Below, piece after piece: positions 1 to 6,450 of a stretch of DNA of 13,254 bases. A program made the translations under genes and the position numbers. Source of the DNA: Candidatus Aminicenantota bacterium (GTDB lineage: Bacteria > Acidobacteriota > Aminicenantia > UBA2199); the NCBI GenBank assembly GCA_023137075.1, contig JAGLQA010000012.1, positions 1-13,254 on the forward strand, written 5' to 3'. The notes beneath the pieces are model-generated. The model was not told where the DNA came from. It ran no database searches and saw only the letters and a list, made by a program, of their open reading frames with translations. Within the stretch, counting starts at the first letter, position 1; every line of letters starts with the position of its first letter.

Positions 1-62
1 CCATTGACCCTTATTATTAAACATATCGAAACAATGCGAATACGGGGAAATAAAAGGTACGC

Positions 63-1148
63 TTACCTGAATAATGACGAAATCTTTCGTTTCGCGAGTT
101 TGAAGATATAGCCTATTCCACCCACGGCCGCATCGTCTATCTTTTTTTTCAACGCTTCTATGGTGGTGTCATGCACGGTTTTCCACAACAGGTCCGGGTC
201 CGGCGCGTGGACAAAATAGTCTAAGTTAACCTGGAAGGCGCCTTTATAACGACGCGCCCCACCATTCTTTGACAATTCTTTGATCAGACGGTTCAGGTTG
301 AGTTCTTCGTTCCTGGTTCTGAACGAGGCATCCAGGGTTAACCCTTTATCTTTTTCGACTAAGGAAAAAACAACCACCGAGGATATATCTTCCCGTTTAA
401 GCAGAAAATCACCGATAAGAGCAATATTATCACGATATTTTTTTTCGATAAAACCGATACCGGTAATCAGCCATTCCTTATAAATGACCTGGTTCTGCAG
501 CGCTAAATTTAAAAAATTCATTGCCTCTTTCGGGAAAGGGATGTGATTTATTTTTTTTAGAAAATTTTTGTCCACGTGGGGTGTAATTATAGCAAGCGCC
601 TCCATATCTAAGGAGGTGGCCTGTTGAAAATTATCGGTGTCGGTTTGAATTCCATAGTACAATGCCGTGGCTGCTCTTTTCCACTCCGGTTCGTCAAAAG
701 AGAGGCCCAATTCTTTTATTAAAAGAATGATAATCGCACTGGTTGAACCGATGTCCTCCATAAGTATCTCAAAATCAACCGGAATTTTTTTTATGGTTTT
801 CTTATGATGATCGATGTGAACGGCACAGGGGATGACGCCGGTGAGTCCCTCTACGGAAACCGATTGATGATCGAGCACAGCGTAGGCATCATACTTTTTT
901 ACATCCTCATCTAAGCGCTTAAAACGGATGGGCAGATGGATTTCTTTAATCAATTTGATGTTCTGGGGCAGTGACGGCGGATCCGGAGAATCGATGGTTA
1001 CTTTTATGTCGAAATTTTCACAGATCAGCTTCAGAGCGAAAGCGGCTGCCAAAGCATCGGGGTCGGGCGAACCTTTAATATAAATCAAGAGATGCTTATA
1101 TCGCCTGATGCTTTCTGTTAATTCAAGGGCTTTATTTTTGAAATACAT
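63..1148 (-). CDS. DHH-family phosphoesterase (NrnA/exopolyphosphatase-like), atypical motifs
   Basis: Probable cytoplasmic metal-dependent phosphoesterase of the DHH/DHHA1 family, whose members hydrolyse short oligonucleotides, pAp, cyclic dinucleotides or polyphosphate; the substrate here is unknown. Numbering from the chosen start (361 aa): motif I GSPDPDA at 26-32, motif II aspartate in VLDH (D93), the DHH signature HIDHH at 111-115, motif IV aspartate in QTDTDNF (about D170), and a DHHA1-like glycine motif GGARRYKGAF at 296-305. The histidine usual in motif I (HxxPDxD) is lysine, and the DHHA1 histidine (GGGHxxAAG) is not present, so this is a divergent subfamily. An in-frame ATG 60 bases upstream (at 1208) exists, but the start at 1148 is preferred because a good promoter lies between the two and the fold begins just after 1148. 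No signal peptide is seen. It diverges from the ATPase-helicase operon, with 125 bases between starts. Confidence 0.85.
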   Translation of the reverse strand: MYFKNKALELTESIRRYKHLLIYIKGSPDPDALAAAFALKLICENFDIKVTIDSPDPPSLPQNIKLIKEIHLPIRFKRLDEDVKKYDAYAVLDHQSVSVEGLTGVIPCAVHIDHHKKTIKKIPVDFEILMEDIGSTSAIIILLIKELGLSFDEPEWKRAATALYYGIQTDTDNFQQATSLDMEALAIITPHVDKNFLKKINHIPFPKEAMNFLNLALQNQVIYKEWLITGIGFIEKKYRDNIALIGDFLLKREDISSVVVFSLVEKDKGLTLDASFRTRNEELNLNRLIKELSKNGGARRYKGAFQVNLDYFVHAPDPDLLWKTVHDTTIEALKKKIDDAAVGGIGYIFKLAKRKISSLFR

Positions 1149-1164
1149 AATACCTACTAATCCT

Positions 1165-1194
1165 ATTATAACATGAATAGGCCGCGGTAAGCAA
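1165..1194 (-). promoter_or_regulatory. sigma70-type promoter for the DHH phosphoesterase gene
   Basis: On the minus strand TTGCTT (1189-1194) is followed by an 18-base spacer and a perfect TATAAT (1165-1170). Transcription would start near 1158, giving a leader of only about 10 bases before the ATG at 1148; that leader contains a weak TAGGT purine stretch. The position rules out the longer upstream start at 1208. Assigned by consensus match only. Confidence 0.6.
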
Positions 1195-1232
1195 ACCGGT
1201 TCCGGCACCTGAAAGAACTTTTGCTAAATCCT

Positions 1233-1261
1233 TTCCCGGAATGAAGGGTTTGTGCTATAAT
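1233..1261 (+). promoter_or_regulatory. extended -10 promoter for the BrxD-BrxHI-like operon
   Basis: TGCTATAAT at 1253-1261 is an extended -10 element. The hexamer 17 bases upstream (1233-1238, TTCCCG) is a poor -35, which is usual for extended -10 promoters. The expected start point near 1268 is about 6 bases before the ATG at 1274, so the message would be almost leaderless. AGGG (1262-1265) overlaps this region and may or may not be transcribed. Confidence 0.5.
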
Positions 1262-1273
1262 AGGGATTAAAAA

Positions 1274-2584
1274 ATGGAAATAAATTTAAAAAAAAGAGAA
1301 TCGACCGCTATTATAAATTCGCTGCTGGCTGGAGTCGTTCCCCGCACCGGGGTCCAACACATCACGGTAGGCAGAACAAAAGAGATCGACGCGGCCTTAA
1401 AATGCCTCGATGATGTCAAAGCGGGACACAGCCTGATGAGATTCTGGATCGGCGAATTCGGCAGCGGCAAGAGTTTTATGCTGTACCTGTTGAACATCCT
1501 GGCCAGGAAACAAAAATTTGTTACCGCGTCGGTGGATTTTTCCCCGGAGAAGAGGTTGTATGCCAATGATCGCAAAGCGGTGGCTGTCTATTCCTCCTTG
1601 ATGGATAACCTGGCCATAAACACCAAACCGGAAGGCGGCGCACTGCTGACCCTGTTGGAAAAATGGATCGAACAGGTTGTTCTGGAAACCGCGCAAGCGC
1701 ATCAAATCCCCTTCGCGGAGATAAGAGATGAAAAAAATGCCGGCCTGGTCAAACAGAATATTATGAACACCGTTAATAAAATAACGGATATAAATGCCTT
1801 TGATTTCGGCGTGGTGATTCTGAAATATTACGAAGGGTATATGTCAAAGGATGATGTGTTATGCAAAAACGCGTTAAAATGGTTAAAGGGCGAATATACC
1901 ACCCGCGTCGAAGCGCGCCGGGACTTAGGGGTCAGGACCATTATTAATGACCGGAATTATTACGAGATGCTGAAGAATTTCACCATTTTTTTCACCTATA
2001 TCGGGTACAGCGGTTTTATGATCAATTTTGATGAAGCCTTGAGCCTGTACAAAATTACCCATTCGCCAACCCGGGAAAAAAATTATGAAAAAATCCTGAG
2101 CATCTATAATGACTGCTTTCAGGGTAAAATCGGTCACCTGTTAATCAATATTGCCGGGGCAAACGAATTCTTAGAAGACAGGAGGAGGGGGCTGTATTCT
2201 CTCGAAGCAATACGAACGCGGCTGGAAGGTAATAAGTATGAAACCCAGGAGGCCCGGGATTTTGCTCAACCGGTGATAAAACTATTACCCCTTACTCATG
2301 ATGAAATTTTTGTGCTGCTGCAGAAATTAAAAACGGTGTTTGATTTCCATTACGGCGTGGAATCTGCTGTCGATGATAACGACATCAAAAGTTTCATGGA
2401 CAGCATTTACAATAAACCGGGGGCCGATGAATTTTTAACCCCCAGGGATGTGATCAAAGAATTCTTGAGCATTTTAAGTATATTAAGACAAAATCCGCAC
2501 TTAGATAAGGAGAGATTATTCCGGGCTAACAGCCTCGAAATCATGAAAGAATTGGGGATTGAATTGGGTATCGAGGAGTATTGA
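1274..2584 (+). CDS. brxD: BrxD-like P-loop ATPase (DUF2791 / BREX ATP-binding family)
   Basis: Predicted cytoplasmic ATPase of the DUF2791 family, the family of BrxD in type 2 BREX (Pgl) phage defence. Visible in 436 aa: an N-terminal part with VGRTKEID (about 32-39), Walker A GEFGSGKS (60-67), a Walker B candidate FMINFDEA (248-255, D253-E254), the family-type RGLYSLEAIRTRLE stretch (305-318), and a C-terminal LTPRDVIKEFLSIL segment (388-401) typical of this family. The length fits BrxD and is far below the roughly 1,200 aa of BrxC/PglY. It starts at an ATG just behind an extended -10 promoter and is joined to the next gene by a TGATG overlap, so the two are almost certainly co-transcribed and probably act together. 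No methyltransferase, phosphatase (PglZ) or kinase gene lies beside it. Family assignment is from remembered motifs; function as defence is inference. Confidence 0.82.
   Translation: MEINLKKRESTAIINSLLAGVVPRTGVQHITVGRTKEIDAALKCLDDVKAGHSLMRFWIGEFGSGKSFMLYLLNILARKQKFVTASVDFSPEKRLYANDRKAVAVYSSLMDNLAINTKPEGGALLTLLEKWIEQVVLETAQAHQIPFAEIRDEKNAGLVKQNIMNTVNKITDINAFDFGVVILKYYEGYMSKDDVLCKNALKWLKGEYTTRVEARRDLGVRTIINDRNYYEMLKNFTIFFTYIGYSGFMINFDEALSLYKITHSPTREKNYEKILSIYNDCFQGKIGHLLINIAGANEFLEDRRRGLYSLEAIRTRLEGNKYETQEARDFAQPVIKLLPLTHDEIFVLLQKLKTVFDFHYGVESAVDDNDIKSFMDSIYNKPGADEFLTPRDVIKEFLSILSILRQNPHLDKERLFRANSLEIMKELGIELGIEEY
2573..2578 (+). promoter_or_regulatory. ribosome binding site deciding the helicase start
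   Basis: GAGGAG lies within the last codons of the ATPase gene, 5 bases before the ATG at 2584 and only 2 bases before an in-frame TTG at 2581. The spacing favours the ATG, giving a TGATG stop/start overlap and translational coupling. Confidence 0.6.
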
Positions 2585-4764
2585 TGCCCTTTAAACTCCT
2601 ATCTATGCCTATAAAACGGCATATCCGGGAAAAACGCTGGGACTGCTTCCACCCGATTCAGAAAGCCGCTATCGAACGGATCATGACCACGAATAATCAT
2701 TATATCCTGGCTGCCAAAACAGCATCCGGGAAAACGGAAGCGGCGTTCCTACCGGTCATCTCCCTGATAGAAGAAGAACCCGGCATCCAGGTGCTGTATA
2801 TTTCTCCCTTAGTCGCTTTAATCAATGACCAATTGGAACGGGTTGAAGATTTGTGCCGCTACTTAGATATCACCATAACCCGCTGGCACGGTGAAGCCAA
2901 CCGGGATCAAAAAGAGAAATTGTTGGAGAATCCCCAGGGTATCCTTCTAATCACCCCGGAGTCCTTAGAATCCCTGTTCGTCAATCGCCCGTCGCGTCTA
3001 AACGCGCTGTTTTCCAACTTGCGATTTATTATATTGGATGAAATCCACAGTTTCGTGGGCACCACAAGAGGCTGCCAACTGCAATCCCTCATTTCCAGGA
3101 TCAAAGCCTTATCCCAAAAAATGCCGCGCTTTATCGCGTTATCGGCCACCTTAGGTGATTTCGAGGCCGCCCGGGCCTTCTTCGGGGAGAGCCGGAACAC
3201 AAAGGTGATAAGAGACCGGTCCCAAAAAGAAGTATCGGTTTGTTTTAAATTCTTTCAAAGCAGCGCCCGGATGCTGCCGGCCGAATTAATCATCCACCTG
3301 TATCACGAAACGGTGGGCAAAAAATCACTCATCTTTCCTAACAGCCGGGGAAGAGTGGAAGAGATTGCCGTTAAGTTAAAGAAAATTGCTGCGAAAACCG
3401 GGAATTCTCAGCGATATTTTGCGCACCACTCCTCGGTTAGCAAGGAGTTACGCGAGTACGCGGAATATTATGCCAAACACCGGCCGCGATATAATTTCGG
3501 GATTATCTGTACCTCTACCCTGGAATTGGGCATCGATATCGGCTTAGTAGACTTAGTGGTTCAGGTTGACGCCACCTTCTCCGTCTCATCCTTAGTACAG
3601 CGATTCGGCCGCAGCGGCCGCAGGCAGGGAGAAAACAGTCGTTTACTTTTTTATGCCACCGGCGATTGGAGCCTGCTGCAGGCCCTGGCCTGTTTAGAAC
3701 TCTACAAAGAGGGCTTCAGCGAACCGGCGCAACCTTTAAAATACCCGGTCGATGTGTTGTTCCAGCAAATTTTATCTATCCTGAAAGAAACCTCCGGTAT
3801 GACCAGGGAAGCGCTGACCGCAAAAATAAAAGAGAATCATGCCTTTGAGCCTCTCTCCCGCCGGGACATAGATCATTTAATCGCCTTTATGATTCGAGAA
3901 GAGTATATCGAAGTCTTACAACAGGAATTCATAATCGGGTACCAGGCCGAAAAGATTGTAAACAGCCGTTCTTTTTACAGCGTATTCAAAACCGAAAATA
4001 ATTACACCGTTTTTTACCGGGATAAAAAAATCGGGGAGTTGACCTCTGTCGTGCAATTCCAGATAGATCAAAATATATACTTAGCTGCAAAAGTGTGGAA
4101 GATTATCGATATGGATTCGCGGAAAATGGAAATCTATGTCAAAGAGGCTGCCGACGGGAAAAGGCCTGTTTTCAGCGGCAGCAGCGGCCCGGTTCACCCG
4201 CGGGTCCGTGGAAAGATGCTGGAAATTTTAACGAAAAACCCCACCCTGCCGGATTGCGATGAAAAAGCCCGGGCCGCCATTACAGACTTAAGGGGAAAAT
4301 TTCTCGCCGCCACCCCTAAATGCGCCCCCACGCATGTGGGGCCCCTGCACCCCCACAAAACTTTTGTTAATATGCAGAGAAACAGGCCGGTTATTCCCCA
4401 TGGCGATCACTGCGAGTTTTTCACCTTTACCGGCACACGGATCAACAAGACCTTGCAGCAGTTGTTTATCACCCTATTCAAAAAGGATTTTTTTTACGAT
4501 GAGATAAAGAGTGCCTTTCGTTTACCCGTAACCATAGCAGGGTTTTCATCCTTAATCACACGTTTAAAAAAACTACTACCTGGTTTTGAGACCATCCTGA
4601 TCAAAGCAATCGGCCGGCGGGAATCGGCCTTCGATTTCGGCAAGTGGGGCGCCTATTTACCGAAAGAGATGAAGCAAAAGAGATTGCTGCTCGACACCTT
4701 CGACATCCCGGGCACAAAAGAGTATTTAGACACCCTTACCTTTAAAATAATTAATAGCGAGTAA
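2584..4764 (+). CDS. brxHI: BrxHI-like (Lhr-type) superfamily 2 DEAD/DEAH-box helicase
   Basis: Predicted ATP-dependent nucleic-acid helicase. Motifs in 726 aa: Q-type motif FHPIQ (22-26), motif I AKTASGKT (44-51, Lys50), motif Ia SPLVALINDQ (near 74-83), motif Ib TPESLE (124-129), motif II DEIH (152-155), motif III SAT (187-189), motif IV LIFPNSR (249-255), motif V TSTLELGIDI (310-319) and motif VI QRFGRSGRR (339-347). The motif V/VI form and the long C-terminal extension with FTGTRINKTL (near 614-623) match the Lhr-like helicases that accompany BrxD in type 2 BREX. Coupled to the upstream ATPase by a 1-base overlap. A GC-rich palindrome at 4326-4341 encodes a Pro/His-rich stretch near residues 577-595 that looks like an in-frame insertion. 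Leucine codons are often TTA and the DNA looks AT-richer than the genes to the right. It could be a general repair helicase rather than a defence protein. Confidence 0.85.
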   Translation: MPFKLLSMPIKRHIREKRWDCFHPIQKAAIERIMTTNNHYILAAKTASGKTEAAFLPVISLIEEEPGIQVLYISPLVALINDQLERVEDLCRYLDITITRWHGEANRDQKEKLLENPQGILLITPESLESLFVNRPSRLNALFSNLRFIILDEIHSFVGTTRGCQLQSLISRIKALSQKMPRFIALSATLGDFEAARAFFGESRNTKVIRDRSQKEVSVCFKFFQSSARMLPAELIIHLYHETVGKKSLIFPNSRGRVEEIAVKLKKIAAKTGNSQRYFAHHSSVSKELREYAEYYAKHRPRYNFGIICTSTLELGIDIGLVDLVVQVDATFSVSSLVQRFGRSGRRQGENSRLLFYATGDWSLLQALACLELYKEGFSEPAQPLKYPVDVLFQQILSILKETSGMTREALTAKIKENHAFEPLSRRDIDHLIAFMIREEYIEVLQQEFIIGYQAEKIVNSRSFYSVFKTENNYTVFYRDKKIGELTSVVQFQIDQNIYLAAKVWKIIDMDSRKMEIYVKEAADGKRPVFSGSSGPVHPRVRGKMLEILTKNPTLPDCDEKARAAITDLRGKFLAATPKCAPTHVGPLHPHKTFVNMQRNRPVIPHGDHCEFFTFTGTRINKTLQQLFITLFKKDFFYDEIKSAFRLPVTIAGFSSLITRLKKLLPGFETILIKAIGRRESAFDFGKWGAYLPKEMKQKRLLLDTFDIPGTKEYLDTLTFKIINSE
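4321..4363 (+). repeat. GC-rich palindromic segment inside the helicase gene
   Basis: CCCCAC (4326-4331) and GTGGGG (4336-4341) form a perfect 6-bp stem around GCAT, and a second CCCCAC (4351-4356) could pair alternatively with the same GTGGGG. The stretch encodes TPKCAPTHVGPLHPHKTF, unlike the surrounding protein. Its right half (4341-4363) resembles the palindromic element at 10850-10874, sharing CCCCTG, ACCCC and AAAACTT in order. It may be an in-frame insertion of a small dispersed palindrome; that origin is inference. Confidence 0.45.
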
Positions 4765-4809
4765 TAAATAAGGCAGCTCTTCCCTGGGGGGGGTATACCG
4801 GCGAAAAAT
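4765..4809. other. short convergent intergenic gap without a clear terminator
   Basis: 45 bases between two convergent genes. It holds a run of eight G (4786-4793) and the 8-base palindrome GGTATACC (4792-4799), but no stem followed by a T-run on either strand. Transcripts from the two sides may read into each other. Confidence 0.5.
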
Positions 4810-6450
4810 TCACTTCTTTGCGGGCGTTCGGCAGGGACGTTGCGTCTTGAAATGGGCCAGGTTTCGTTTCAAAACTTCCAACACCGGACCTGGCTGTTGG
4901 GAATTCGACGCCAGTTCAATGGCCGTTTCCATCCATTCCACGGCCTTGTCGCAGAGGTCCAACTGGGCATAGGATATAGCCACGGTCCGGGCATGTTCAT
5001 GATTTTTCGAGGTTTGGAAAACCTTCATTGCCAGGTCCAACGCCCGCTGTCCCTGCCGCCTCTTCAAGTCCGGAGAAGCTGCCAATAGGTGTGCAAAGGC
5101 ATGGGCGATCTGGTCGTTATGGGGCATCCGGGTATGAGCTTTTTCCAGAATATGCAGCGCCTCGCCGTGTTGACCGGCCAAAGAGAACAGCTTACTTATA
5201 TCAAGCCATCCCGATGTCAATGCAGGTTCAAGCTTGAGGGCAGTTTTGTAGTGTTCAAACGCTCTCACAAACTGGCGCTCATTTCGAAGAGAATCGGCCA
5301 GGCCCAGATGGGACTCGGCATCTTTGGGGTTTTTCTCAACGACAACTTGAAAATGTTCTATCGCTTTTTTATGATTCCCGAAAAAGGCGTATACCTTCCC
5401 AAGGTTGAAGTGAGCCGCGGTGTTATCCGGCGCTAACTTGATCGCGGCCTCGAACTGGGTTACAGCTTGCTTGTACTTTCCCAATTTCGCCAGGGCAGCG
5501 CCCATGTCTACTTTTGCACCGGGTTTTTCAGTATCAGCCTTGATTGCCTTTTGGAATGCCTCGATTGCTTCGGTATAGCGTTTGGCGGAGAAGGCCATCT
5601 TGCCCGACAGTAAATGGGTATGATACCCTATAACCAATTTTTTAAAACGTGTTTTCACTGGGTCGGGCGGCTGAACATCCACCATCCCGTATTTGGACAT
5701 ATGAAAACGGGCCTTTTCCATATCACCGGCGCCCCTGTATGCCATACCCAGGGGATAGTGGAGCTTATTGGCGGCAGGTTGTTTTTCCAGGGCGGACACG
5801 AGATATTTGATGGCATCGTCATATCGTTTTTCCGGCAGCGCTATCTCTCCTAATCGTGCCAGCACCGCCGGCCCCTCCGGGTCTATACGAAATGCCGCTT
5901 CAATGGCCCCTTTTGCCTGGTCGGGCTGATTCAGATTGCGGTAACACTCCCCGATTCGTATATACACTAAATAGTCCAGGGGGGGATTCTGTCCGCCGGT
6001 TTTTACCTCCTGATAGAGATCGAGCGCTTCGGAGTACTGGCCGACGGATTGGAGGAGATAGCCCAAAGAATATCGCCACTCCAGGTTAGCGGGATCCAGG
6101 GCTAAAGCATTCCGGTAGCAGGCTCCCGCGGCTTCGGTCAACTCGTAAGCATGGTACAGTTGACCAAGATCCCCATAAGCCGACGCCAACTGCTGCAGGT
6201 TCACCCCCGGTTTTCCGGCAAGGGTGTCCACTTCTTGTCTTTTTTCATGAAGCTGCCGGTTTACCGCTTCTTCAAAGAGGTCCAACAGGGGGTTCGGGAC
6301 CGGTACCAGGCCATCTTTCGATCCGGTTTCCCGGGCATTTTCCTCCCGGGGTTTTTCCTGTCCATATAACACCGCTGGGCAGAGAAAAACGGTACCGGAT
6401 ACAACGAGAAAAATCAATATTATTAAAATAGCACCAGGTAATCGTTTCAT
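4810..6450 (-). CDS. exported tetratricopeptide (TPR) repeat protein
   Basis: A 546-aa protein with an N-terminal signal (KR followed by a hydrophobic stretch at about 6-29, likely cleaved near LYG-QEK at 30/31). The rest is mainly TPR helices, in about ten or eleven repeats at roughly 88-120, 124-155, 161-191, 195-225, 229-257, 276-306, 310-340, 344-374, 378-408, 412-442 and 487-517, with typical residues such as YKQAVTQFEAAIKLAPDN. A less regular linker (258-275) splits the array. TPR arrays bind proteins; no enzyme motif is seen. The ATG overlaps the stop of the CRTAC1-type gene by one base (TAATG) and has AGGAG 5 bases upstream, so the two are translated from one message. Exported TPR proteins next to CRTAC1/UnbV proteins recur in Acidobacteria- and Planctomycetes-like genomes, suggesting a joint extracytoplasmic role; the partner is unknown. 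Confidence 0.88.
   Translation of the reverse strand: MKRLPGAILIILIFLVVSGTVFLCPAVLYGQEKPREENARETGSKDGLVPVPNPLLDLFEEAVNRQLHEKRQEVDTLAGKPGVNLQQLASAYGDLGQLYHAYELTEAAGACYRNALALDPANLEWRYSLGYLLQSVGQYSEALDLYQEVKTGGQNPPLDYLVYIRIGECYRNLNQPDQAKGAIEAAFRIDPEGPAVLARLGEIALPEKRYDDAIKYLVSALEKQPAANKLHYPLGMAYRGAGDMEKARFHMSKYGMVDVQPPDPVKTRFKKLVIGYHTHLLSGKMAFSAKRYTEAIEAFQKAIKADTEKPGAKVDMGAALAKLGKYKQAVTQFEAAIKLAPDNTAAHFNLGKVYAFFGNHKKAIEHFQVVVEKNPKDAESHLGLADSLRNERQFVRAFEHYKTALKLEPALTSGWLDISKLFSLAGQHGEALHILEKAHTRMPHNDQIAHAFAHLLAASPDLKRRQGQRALDLAMKVFQTSKNHEHARTVAISYAQLDLCDKAVEWMETAIELASNSQQPGPVLEVLKRNLAHFKTQRPCRTPAKK

Noticed and set aside
1..62. Possible gene or terminator in the left-edge sequence
   Set aside because: No open frame with support, no stem with a T-run; AT-rich and too short to interpret.
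1149..1208. N-terminal extension of the DHH gene (start at 1208)
   Set aside because: The promoter TTGCTT-18-TATAAT lies inside the extension, and the extra 20 residues match nothing expected before the DHH fold.
2581..2583. TTG start codon for the helicase
   Set aside because: Only 2 bases from GAGGAG; the adjacent ATG at 2584 has proper spacing.
4321..4363. CCCCAC-GCAT-GTGGGG resembling a type I-E CRISPR repeat stem
   Set aside because: Single copy, no spacer-repeat periodicity, no cas genes, and it lies in frame within a coding region.
4786..4799. G8 run plus GGTATACC palindrome considered as a bidirectional terminator
   Set aside because: The stem is only 4 bp with no loop, and no T-tract is adjacent on either strand.
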